Notes under the pieces: generated by a model | Told to the model about the DNA's origin: nothing | Databases searched by the model: none | The model's input: only the letters and a program-made list of their open reading frames with translations | Translations under genes and position numbers: made by a program | In this document: positions 1-5,028 of the stretch, in pieces | Layout of the letters: each line of letters begins with the position of its first letter | Position numbering within the stretch: the stretch's first letter is position 1 | NCBI GenBank assembly: GCA_946187025.1 | Contig: CAMHPM010000140.1 | Coordinates: 1-5,280 of the forward strand | Direction of reading: 5' to 3' | DNA: 5,280 bases | Source of the DNA: an uncultured Prevotellaceae bacterium | GTDB lineage: Bacteria > Bacteroidota > Bacteroidia > Bacteroidales > Bacteroidaceae

Positions 1-1277
1 CTATGCTTGAGGAGGTGAAGGAACCTATTGCATCGCGCATCAGCGGCACTGCAGTGTTCCGCGGACAGACCGTCACCCTCGCTTGCGAGACCGAAGGTGC
101 ACAAATCTACTACACCACCGACGGCACCTGCCCATGCGAGTCGCCTACTCGCCGACTCTACACCGGACCGATTGCCATCAACGACGCCATGGAACTCAAC
201 ATCATGGCCGTAGGCGTCAACGGAACGGAGAGCACCGTACACAAGTACAACTACTCAATCCGTCAGGCTCATGTAGGTCTCAACCTCGCCGAGGGTTGGA
301 ACTGGGTATCCCACGATATGGCAGCTCCGCTGCCTGTCGAGGATATCAAGAGCCTCGTTTACCGCGTGCAGACTCAGACCGAGGAGGTCATCAACGACCC
401 TGTCGTAGGCTTCACAGGCAACATCACCGAGATACTGGCATCCGAGGCAGTTAAGATCCAAACTACCGCAGCCGGACAGAAGGTATTGAGTGGTGAGCAG
501 TTCAATCCGCAGGCTAACATCATCTCGTTGGCTAAGGGCTGGAACTGGATTGGCTATCCGCTCGACCTGACACTCACCCTCGCCGATGCGTTCCGTCACC
601 TCGCTGTCGAGGAAGGCGATGTGGTGACCAACCTCGAAGGCGGATTCGCACAATACACCGATGGCTCATGGACCGGTACACTCACCAGCCTCACTCCTGG
701 TCAAGGCTACCTCTACAAGGCTTCAAGTGCCAAGCAGTTTGTCTATAACGACCAGCCGACCGAGCCGGCAGGAGCGAAGTCCAGAATGCCACGTGCATCA
801 ACCGATTCCCAGTTGTCAATCCTCAATTGTCAATTCTCGATGAATCCTCATCGCTATCCGAGCCTCATGGCCATCACCGCCACACTCGATGCAGATGATG
901 CCGACCGCTACCTCGTGGCTGTATTCGATGCCGACATGGCAGAGTTGCGTGGAGTGGCTCAGACCATCGACGGCCTGCTCTACATCTCGGCTCATGGCGA
1001 AAAGACCGAACCGCTCCGCTTCGTGGCCATCGACCGCGAGACAGGCGACATGTACCCACTGGCCGAGACCATCGACTTCCGTGCCGATGTGCTCGGAAGC
1101 GTCAAGGCTCCGTATGTGCTCCATCTGGGCGATGCTACAGCCATCCATGCCATTGATGGCCTCACCCCAGCCCTCTCCGAAGGCGATGGAGCTATATACA
1201 ACGTAGCAGGTCAGCGTGTGGCCGACAGCTATCGCGGCATCGTGATTAAGAATGGAAAGAAAGTGTTGAACAAGTAA
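1..1277 (+). CDS. Secreted multidomain surface protein (Fn3-associated domain, GWNW modules, C-terminal tail), 5' partial
   Basis: The reading frame is open to the left edge, so the true start is probably outside; the ATG at position 3 is only the first visible Met. Numbering from it, residues ~7-86 resemble the Fn3-associated/chitobiase C-terminal type domain (IYYTTDGTCPC, then YTGPI). Residues ~90-166 and ~171-249 are two related modules with EGWNWVS and KGWNWIG, the second ending in LTPGQGYLYK. Residues ~267-280 are a repeat-derived linker (SQLSILNCQFSM). Residues ~281-378 match the domain at the start of the next gene (NPH.Y, ATL, VAVFDADMAELRGVAQ). The end (IYNVAGQRV...GIVIKNGKKVLNK) is a tail common on exported Bacteroidales proteins. 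Binding or adhesion is inferred; no catalytic motif is seen. The gene lies 15 bp upstream of a second secreted-protein gene and is probably cotranscribed with it. Confidence 0.85.
   Translation, partial: MLEEVKEPIASRISGTAVFRGQTVTLACETEGAQIYYTTDGTCPCESPTRRLYTGPIAINDAMELNIMAVGVNGTESTVHKYNYSIRQAHVGLNLAEGWNWVSHDMAAPLPVEDIKSLVYRVQTQTEEVINDPVVGFTGNITEILASEAVKIQTTAAGQKVLSGEQFNPQANIISLAKGWNWIGYPLDLTLTLADAFRHLAVEEGDVVTNLEGGFAQYTDGSWTGTLTSLTPGQGYLYKASSAKQFVYNDQPTEPAGAKSRMPRASTDSQLSILNCQFSMNPHRYPSLMAITATLDADDADRYLVAVFDADMAELRGVAQTIDGLLYISAHGEKTEPLRFVAIDRETGDMYPLAETIDFRADVLGSVKAPYVLHLGDATAIHAIDGLTPALSEGDGAIYNVAGQRVADSYRGIVIKNGKKVLNK
811..845 (+). repeat. Intergenic-type 14-bp tandem repeat inside coding sequence
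   Basis: Two adjacent 14-bp copies, TTGTCAATCCTCAA (813-826) and TTGTCAATTCTCGA (827-840), agree at 12 of 14 positions. This TTGTCAATTCTC pattern is the kind of simple repeat usually met between genes in Bacteroidales (recalled knowledge, not searched). Here it is read in frame as QLSILNCQFS, between the GWNW modules and the following domain, where a length-tolerant linker would be expected. Confidence 0.6.
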
Positions 1278-1292
1278 ACTGACACATAAGCT

Positions 1293-2237
1293 ATGAAACA
1301 AGTAAAGAAACTATGCTGCATCGTCAGCTTACTGCTTACGACCCTCCCCCTGGCTGCTCAAGGCAGCCACTGGGGCTCGGTCAATCCCCACGACTACCAG
1401 TACGATATGACCCTCTATGCCACCATCACCATCGATGGAGTGGCTCAGACCGACCTCAACGGTGCCGACATCGCGGCCTTTGTGGGCGACGAACTACGTG
1501 GGGTGGGGCGTGTAGAGTCGAAAGATGGAAAGTCATGGATTTATATGCGAGTGTATAGCAACAGCCCGTCGGGCGAGACCGTCACATTCCGTGCATACAA
1601 CGGAGTGAACGAACAGCATGTGGCAACTACTGTTGCGTTCCAGTCGATGGGTCAGCAAGGAATGCCAAGCACTCCGTTCACCCTCGATGTGCTCAATCCC
1701 TACACCCTCACCATCATTATCGACGGAAATGTAGAGACATCCAAAACCCTCTATATGGGCGATGCAATCAGCCTCGGCACACATAAGCGCAGAGGCTACA
1801 CCTTTGAATGGACAACCCCTACGCCTGCCACCATGCCGGCAGCCGACCTCACCATCGAAGGGCGATTCACCATCAATCAGTACACCGTCACCTTCATCGT
1901 CGATGATGTCATCCTGCAACAAGTAAAACAGGATTTCAATACTGCAATCACACCACCTGCCGACCCATCGAAAGAGGGGTATGACTTCACAGGCTGGACT
2001 CCGGAAGTTGATGCTCGTGTGCCCGATCACGATGTGACTTACACCGCCACATGGGTAGAGTCGTTTGCACGCGAAGATGTCAACCACGACGGCACCATCG
2101 ACACCCAGGATGTGCTCGGAGTATATGATTTCATGCAAAACGCCGAAGGCGACCTCAACCGTTTCGATGTAAATGCAGACGGCACAGTCGATACCCAGGA
2201 TGTATTGAAGATCTACGAGACAATGCAAAATCTCTAA
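1293..2237 (+). CDS. Exported protein with InlB-like repeats and C-terminal dockerin
   Basis: This 314-residue protein starts with a clear signal peptide (MKQVKK, hydrophobic IVSLLLTTLPL, likely cleavage after AAQ near residue 23). Residues ~27-134 form a domain with GADIAAFVGDELRGVGRV and VYSNSPSGETVTFRAYNG, also present in the upstream gene. Residues ~137-192 and ~197-254 are two copies of an InlB B-repeat/Listeria-Bacteroides repeat; the second is canonical (YTVTFIVDD, PSKEGYDFTGWTPE, YTATW), the first diverged (RGYTFEWTTPTP). Residues ~261-312 are a type I dockerin-like pair: DVNHDGTIDTQDVL and DVNADGTVDTQDVL, each with the Ca-binding DxNxDGxxD pattern. The role is probably protein-protein contact at the surface or in a secreted complex (inference). 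No anchor or lipobox is visible. It starts 15 bp after the upstream stop, so an operon is likely. Confidence 0.9.
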   Translation: MKQVKKLCCIVSLLLTTLPLAAQGSHWGSVNPHDYQYDMTLYATITIDGVAQTDLNGADIAAFVGDELRGVGRVESKDGKSWIYMRVYSNSPSGETVTFRAYNGVNEQHVATTVAFQSMGQQGMPSTPFTLDVLNPYTLTIIIDGNVETSKTLYMGDAISLGTHKRRGYTFEWTTPTPATMPAADLTIEGRFTINQYTVTFIVDDVILQQVKQDFNTAITPPADPSKEGYDFTGWTPEVDARVPDHDVTYTATWVESFAREDVNHDGTIDTQDVLGVYDFMQNAEGDLNRFDVNADGTVDTQDVLKIYETMQNL

Positions 2238-2242
2238 CCCCA

Positions 2243-2263
2243 AAGCGGCTATATAAGGCCGTT
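2243..2263 (+). terminator. Short weak hairpin just after the dockerin gene
   Basis: AAgCGGCT (2243-2250) pairs with GGCCGTT (2257-2263) across the loop ATATAA, with one bulged G and a T-G pair. The T-rich stretch TTATTTACCTTTTTCTTTTTT follows within a few bases. It may act alone or as a first element before the stronger hairpin at 2285. Confidence 0.4.
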
Positions 2264-2284
2264 ATTTACCTTTTTCTTTTTTGT

Positions 2285-2325
2285 CCGGGGCTGCACCAAG
2301 GTGCGGCTCCGGTTTCTTTCTGTCT
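2285..2325 (+). terminator. Rho-independent terminator of the secreted-protein operon
   Basis: CCGGGGCTGCACC (2285-2297) and GGTGCGGCTCCGG (2300-2312) form a 13-bp stem if two G-U pairs are allowed; the outermost loop bases would open to give a loop of about four. The pyrimidine-rich TTTCTTTCTGTCTT follows. It lies 48 bp after the stop of the dockerin gene, between two convergent transcription units, so it may also serve the minus-strand operon, though the T-rich tail favours the plus strand. Confidence 0.65.
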
Positions 2326-2402
2326 TAAACTGTATGTTGTCCTAAAAACGATTCACGAAATAGGATCTCATTATGTTTTGTTATAATCGCTGACTGCTTA
2401 TC

Positions 2403-2795
2403 TTAACATCCCATACATTCAACGAAGTCTTTTGGCAGGATGATGTTCTCTACGCCGAGTGCATCGCGGAACAGTGGGGCAATTTCTTCGATAGTGAAGC
2501 CGGCGATACCGCAGCCGATTTTGGTTACGAGGAACTTCAGCTCGGGGTGTTGCTTGGCAAACGTGATGAACTCATCGACGTATGGCTTGATCACTTCCAC
2601 GCCGCCGTGCATGGTCGGTATGCCATAGCTCCGTCCTTGAAGCCCTACACCTTGACCCCATATCGCGCCAAAGCGATCGTAAGCCAACCATGCAGCACCG
2701 CCACCATGCGAACCGGCAAGGTTGCTGCCAAACACAAATATCTCGTTCTCTTTCAGTCCTGTTATCCTCTCGGGAGTAAATTCTCTGTCGTACAT
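2403..2795 (-). CDS. A1S_2505-type phage non-structural family protein, macro-domain-like
   Basis: The 130-residue product has the motif series I associate with the A1S_2505 family named for phage non-structural proteins: NEIFVFGSNLAGSHGGGAA (residues ~17-35), GVGLQGRSYGIPT (49-61), VTKIGCGIAGF (90-100) and NIILPKDF (117-124). The glycine-rich GSNLAGSHGGGA and GCGIAGF stretches resemble the ligand loops of ADP-ribose-binding macro domains; that fold link is my inference. No signal peptide or membrane segment is present, so it is cytoplasmic. It starts 18 bp after the Nudix stop, on the same strand, with the A-rich leader AACAAAAGT before ATG, and is probably cotranscribed. Substrate is unknown. 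The phage-family name does not prove a prophage here: no other phage gene is visible. Confidence 0.75.
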   Translation of the reverse strand: MYDREFTPERITGLKENEIFVFGSNLAGSHGGGAAWLAYDRFGAIWGQGVGLQGRSYGIPTMHGGVEVIKPYVDEFITFAKQHPELKFLVTKIGCGIAGFTIEEIAPLFRDALGVENIILPKDFVECMGC

Positions 2796-2802
2796 ACTTT
2801 TG

Positions 2803-2834
2803 TTAATGAATAATTAATAATGAATAATGAATAG
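2803..2834. repeat. AT-rich AATAATGAAT simple repeat at the Nudix/macro-like gene junction
   Basis: The stretch is built of overlapping TAATGAA/TAATTAA/TAATGAA copies. Repeats of this kind are familiar from Bacteroidales intergenic DNA. It contains the Nudix stop codon (TTA at 2814-2816 on the plus strand) and supplies that protein's last residues, FIIHY. It sits just upstream of the start of the macro-like gene and could influence its translation. Confidence 0.55.
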
Positions 2835-3386
2835 CGGATGCATTCCCTTCCGAATGGCACTCCCTCCCCCTCTCCCCTGGGGGAGTGCGAGGGGGAGAAG
2901 AACCGATTTTATTCTCGCCATCGCATCCTCCATCATCTCGTTGTGGTCGAATGCCAGGGGCGGGAGGCCAGTGAGCGGCCACCACTGTGCTTTGGCTGCA
3001 TCGTCCCCTCCTTCCACTTCAGTCGCAGTGTCAACCAGTGCAAGGTATGCTATGCTGACGGTGCGTCCCCTCGGGTCGCGGTCCACCTTGGAATATGCAC
3101 CAATCTGAGTGACCGACTCTACCTCGAGGCCCGTCTCCTCCCTCAGTTCCCTGATGGCACATTCCTCTGTCGTCTCGTCCATCTCCATGAAGCCGCCGGG
3201 GAATGCCCAGCAGCCCTTATACGGCTCGTTGCCACGCTGCACGAGCAGCACACGCGGATGTGCTTCCCTCGTTATGACCACACAGTCGGCAGTCACCGCC
3301 GGCCGTGGATATTTGTAATGATATCTCAGTTCTTCCATAGCACCATGCATGTATTCGCTATTATCTTTCTGATGTTCAGAATCCAT
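2814..3386 (-). CDS. Nudix hydrolase
   Basis: This 190-residue product has a perfect Nudix box GX5EX7REUXEEXGU: G65, E71, R79, E80, L81, E83, E84, G86, L87, preceded by GCWAFPGGF. The family hydrolyses nucleoside diphosphates linked to another moiety; the YKYPRPAVTADCVVI start and RGNEPYKGCWAFPGGFMEMDET core recall the group containing ADP-ribose/NAD-related enzymes and NrtR-like proteins, but substrate cannot be set from this. No DNA-binding domain is attached. I keep the start at 3386 because a promoter ends about 40 bp upstream; Met17 (3338, MEELRYHYKYP) or Met13 would also fit the family's usual start. Residues ~163-190 (LLPLALPQGRGGG...) are encoded by a GC-rich repeat and the AT-rich repeat, so the C-terminus is likely an added tail. 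First gene of a two-gene operon. Confidence 0.9.
   Translation of the reverse strand: MDSEHQKDNSEYMHGAMEELRYHYKYPRPAVTADCVVITREAHPRVLLVQRGNEPYKGCWAFPGGFMEMDETTEECAIRELREETGLEVESVTQIGAYSKVDRDPRGRTVSIAYLALVDTATEVEGGDDAAKAQWWPLTGLPPLAFDHNEMMEDAMARIKSVLLPLALPQGRGGGSAIRKGMHPLFIIHY
2841..2898. repeat. GC-rich C-run/G-run inverted element
   Basis: The core CTCCCC TG GGGGAG (2872-2885) is a perfect inverted repeat with a two-base centre. It is flanked by TCCCTCCCCC on one side and GCGAGGGGGAG on the other, which can pair in alternative registers. The block CATTCCCTTCCGAATG (2841-2856) adjoins it and is itself a small hairpin (CATTC/GAATG). Elements of this CCCTCTCCCCTGGGGGA type are, as I recall, recurrent in Bacteroidales intergenic DNA; here it lies inside the 3' end of the Nudix gene. 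Confidence 0.5.
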
Positions 3387-3428
3387 AAGTACCCGAATCC
3401 ATCAGTTTCCGAGCCTCGTTTTCGCATA

Positions 3429-3459
3429 CAAAGTTACTCCTTTTTCATTACATCGCAAA
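3429..3459 (-). promoter_or_regulatory. Bacteroidetes-type promoter for the Nudix operon
   Basis: Read on the minus strand, TTTG (3459-3456) is followed after 19 bases by TAACTTTG (3436-3429). This fits the Bacteroidetes -33 TTTG / -7 TAnnTTTG consensus and spacing exactly. Transcription would begin near 3422-3425, leaving a leader of about 36-40 bases before the ATG at 3386. Confidence 0.7.
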
Positions 3460-3628
3460 CGATAAAGCAGGAAAAAAAGCCGCAGATAGGTCGCTTTTGT
3501 GTATTTCATGTTGTATTTGCATGATGACTATTATTGATATTTTGAGCTTCACGTATATATCTTCCCCTCCATTATTCCCAGTATTGTCTTTATTTTACTA
3601 TTATTCTGCGTTAATCTGCAAGAAATGC

Positions 3629-3671
3629 ATCGTCGTTACATCTTTTTTTCGTAACTTTGCTGTGCAAAGTT
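3629..3671 (+). promoter_or_regulatory. Promoter of the DUF3791 cassette with overlapping inverted repeat
   Basis: TAACTTTG at 3652-3659 matches the Bacteroidetes -7 box; the -33 region around 3629-3633 is a poor match. The predicted start near 3666 gives a ~20-base leader before the ATG at 3687. A perfect inverted repeat, AACTTTGC (3653-3660), TGT, GCAAAGTT (3664-3671), covers the -7 box and the start site. That is a plausible operator for autoregulation of a toxin-antitoxin-like operon, though the left arm is partly dictated by the promoter consensus. Confidence 0.55.
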
Positions 3672-3686
3672 TTCTAAAAGAAGAAT

Positions 3687-3911
3687 ATGGCACGAGAAGA
3701 AAGAAATATGATAGGATATATGGTGGCTCTTGTCAGCGAGTTCGCCCTTCGTTTCAGCATTCAGCCTCGACAGGCTTATGCCTACTTGAAGCGATACAAG
3801 GGGATGGAACACTTGCATCGTCACTATGGCATTCTGCACACTCAGTCGTTTCCAGACACTGTCGATGTGTTGGCTCAAGTGTGCCAAAACAATGGAGGAG
3901 GCCTGCGATGA
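3687..3911 (+). CDS. DUF3791 family protein, putative antitoxin-like partner
   Basis: The 74-residue product matches my memory of the DUF3791 family: LVSEFALRFSIQPRQAYAYL (residues ~15-34), RYKGMEHLHRHYGILHTQSF (36-55), then DTVDVLAQVCQNNGG near the end. These proteins typically sit directly upstream of a DUF3990 gene, which is exactly the arrangement here, and the pair behaves like a toxin-antitoxin module by context (role inferred, not shown). It is soluble and likely helical. Its stop TGA overlaps the ATG of the DUF3990 remnant (ATGA, 3908-3911), and the sequence GGAGGAGG at 3894-3901 within its end is a good Shine-Dalgarno site for that next gene. The product looks full length and intact. 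Confidence 0.8.
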   Translation: MAREERNMIGYMVALVSEFALRFSIQPRQAYAYLKRYKGMEHLHRHYGILHTQSFPDTVDVLAQVCQNNGGGLR

Positions 3912-4100
3912 TACGACTCTATCATGGATCAAACGTAAGGATTGAGGTACCAGATCTCATCCATTGATGAACTCAGACGAACTGAAAGTGTTATCATATC
4001 CCTGTCTCGTCTGGTCGAGGAGTTGAAGTATTCCAAGGGCATTACTTTCCAATATTTCTTTGGCACGGAACGTGCCTTACAGCAATTGAAGAGATTATGA
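3908..4100 (+). pseudogene. DUF3990 (ADP-ribosyltransferase-like) gene, internally deleted and frameshifted
   Basis: Reading from ATG 3908 gives the family's N-terminus, MIRLYHGSNVRIEVPDL, then IH and a stop at 3965-3967. The other end of a DUF3990-like protein follows in a different frame, open from 3939 to the TGA at 4098-4100, including SSIDELRRTESVIISLSRL, VEELKYSKG, then FQYFFGTERALQQLKRL. Together they span 193 bp, about 64 codons, against roughly 150 or more for the family, so about 90 central codons are gone along with the frame. The lost part would hold most of the ADP-ribosyltransferase-like fold (DUF3990 belongs to that superfamily, as I recall). The product should be inactive. It keeps ATGA overlaps with both neighbours, showing that it was the middle gene of a three-gene operon. 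Confidence 0.75.
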
Positions 4101-4333
4101 TAACGAAATTAACACCAGAGCAGAAGCAACTGCTGAAAGACGAACTGAGTGTGGAAATAGCAGGATTCCTTGTCGATGACTATAAATATTCGCCAGAAGA
4201 AGCCATCGATGTGCTCTACACCTCAGAGACTTTCGACCGATTGCAAGACGATGCAACAGGACTCTACTACCAGAGTCCAGGATACGTATATTCTTTCCTT
4301 CAGAACGAATTGAAAACTGCAAGAGTTGTGTAA
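4097..4333 (+). CDS. Small acidic protein of the DUF3791/DUF3990 cassette
   Basis: The 78-residue product begins at an ATG overlapping the stop of the DUF3990 remnant, with purine-rich GAAGAGA just before it. Visible motifs are VEIAGFLVDDYKYSPEEAIDVLYTSETFDRL (in two parts, residues ~19-49) and TGLYYQSPGYVYSFLQNEL (54-72). I recall similar small proteins downstream of DUF3990 genes but cannot name a family with confidence. The stretch DDYKYSPEEAIDVLYTSETF lines up loosely with EFALRFSIQPRQAYAYLKRY of the DUF3791 protein, so the two may be distant relatives. There is no signal peptide or membrane segment. It is intact although the gene between them is broken; a role as second antitoxin or accessory factor is speculative. 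Confidence 0.7.
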   Translation: MITKLTPEQKQLLKDELSVEIAGFLVDDYKYSPEEAIDVLYTSETFDRLQDDATGLYYQSPGYVYSFLQNELKTARVV

Positions 4334-4503
4334 CCAAATGGTATAAGAAAGGTCGCTCTATTGAATCCAGAGGGACTGGTAAGGAAAAGTCATCTGACAT
4401 CCTGTTTTTTTTGAAAAAAAACGATGCTTCGCGTATATATCTTCAGCCATTTATCTATATTGTTTCATGCCTTCGCGAATATACGCGCGGGGTTGAATCA
4501 TCG

Positions 4504-4635
4504 GTGTTTCGGGGTGGAGAGCCATGTGTTTCTGGGTGGAAAGCCATGTGTTTCGGGGTGGAAAGCCATGGGCTTCGTGGTGGAAAGCCATGTGTTTCAT
4601 GGCAGAAAGCCATGGGTTTCGTGGTGAAACAGAGC
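4504..4635. repeat. 22-bp tandem array A with dyad core
   Basis: Units begin at 4504, 4526, 4548, 4570, 4592 and 4614, an exact 22-bp period; the sixth decays after ~4625. Each spans GTGTTTC, a GGGGTGG-like block, then AAAGCCAT. The junction core GAAAGCCATGTGTTTC recurs five times (4517, 4539, 4561, 4583, 4605) with one to two changes. It is dyad-like: GAAA nn CATG nn TTTC pairs in 12 of 16 positions. There are no variable spacers. The period is not a multiple of three, so this is not a protein repeat. Confidence 0.85.
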
Positions 4636-4642
4636 TTTGTCT

Positions 4643-4725
4643 GTGTCTGCGCAGCTACCTGTTCGTGTCCGCGCAGCTACCTGTTCGTGTCCGCGCAGCT
4701 ACCTGTTCGTGCCTACGCAGCTACC
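4643..4725. repeat. 22-bp tandem array B
   Basis: Units begin at 4643, 4665, 4687 and 4709, again exactly 22 bp apart. The shared part is GTGTCCGCGCAGCTACC followed by TGTTC; copies 2 and 3 are identical, copy 1 has one change, and copy 4 is partial with GTGCCTACGCAGCTACC. The core CAGCTACCTG is an imperfect dyad (8 of 10). It is unrelated in sequence to array A, starts about 13 bp after its last decayed unit, and is out of phase by 7 bp. Confidence 0.85.
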
Positions 4726-4781
4726 AGCTTAAATTTGCATGGCGATATACTTGCTGTTCTGCGACTGCGTACTTTCGAGGT

Positions 4782-4799
4782 CGCGAGTGCGCACTCGCG
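4782..4799. repeat. Perfect 18-bp palindrome
   Basis: CGCGAGTGCGCACTCGCG is fully self-complementary with no spacer. GGT before it and ACC shortly after could extend a cruciform with a small bulge. No T-run follows, so a terminator role is unlikely; a dimeric protein site or a recombination relic is possible. Confidence 0.7.
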
Positions 4800-4955
4800 G
4801 AACCACATGTATATGCCCCTTCTGTATGGCCATTTTCATTTCTTCATTTCTTTATTATGCCATTCATTTCCCCATATTTATTTTTCCGACCCCCTTTTAT
4901 CCGTCATTCCGTCATTTTCTGATTAAAGCCGCTGAAATACAATGAGATGAGGCTT

Positions 4956-4997
4956 GAAAAAGGCTGATGGATGCAAAAATATCCATCAGCCTTTTTC
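4956..4997. repeat. Perfect 17-bp hairpin, bidirectional-terminator-like
   Basis: GAAAAAGGCTGATGGAT (4956-4972) and its exact complement ATCCATCAGCCTTTTTC (4981-4997) flank the eight-base loop GCAAAAAT. The A-run on the left and T-run on the right give the form of a bidirectional rho-independent terminator. It lies more than 600 bp after the nearest upstream stop, so it may instead be a dispersed repeat; its core recurs nearby. Confidence 0.75.
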
Positions 4998-5028
4998 GAT
5001 ATAACAGATTGAATGACAGTGTTTTGAC

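Noticed and set aside
816..1301. 161-codon minus-strand open frame
   Set aside because: It is antisense to the conserved C-terminal part of the first gene and shows no domain or start signal.
1533..2243. 236-codon minus-strand open frame opposite the dockerin gene
   Set aside because: It is antisense to a protein with a signal peptide and three recognisable domain types; its own product has no recognisable motif.
2403..2795. Prophage, suggested by the phage-family name of the macro-like protein
   Set aside because: No integrase, structural gene or attachment site is visible, and the gene is in an operon with a Nudix hydrolase.
2838..3524. 228-codon plus-strand open frame
   Set aside because: It is antisense to the Nudix gene with its intact Nudix box, and runs on into the promoter region.
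4405..4421. T8-G-A8 as terminator of the DUF3791 cassette
   Set aside because: No stable GC stem precedes the T-run, and the T/A arms alone would leave almost no loop.
4511..4585. G-quadruplex in the GGGGTGG blocks
   Set aside because: The G-runs are separated by about 18-19 bases, too far for a stable quadruplex.
4504..4725. CRISPR array
   Set aside because: The units are directly contiguous with no variable spacers, and no cas gene is visible.
4411..4926. Open frames of 171 and 132 codons across the repeats
   Set aside because: They exist because 22-bp repeats without stops are read in all frames; the products are low-complexity Cys/Trp/His-rich shadows with no start signal.
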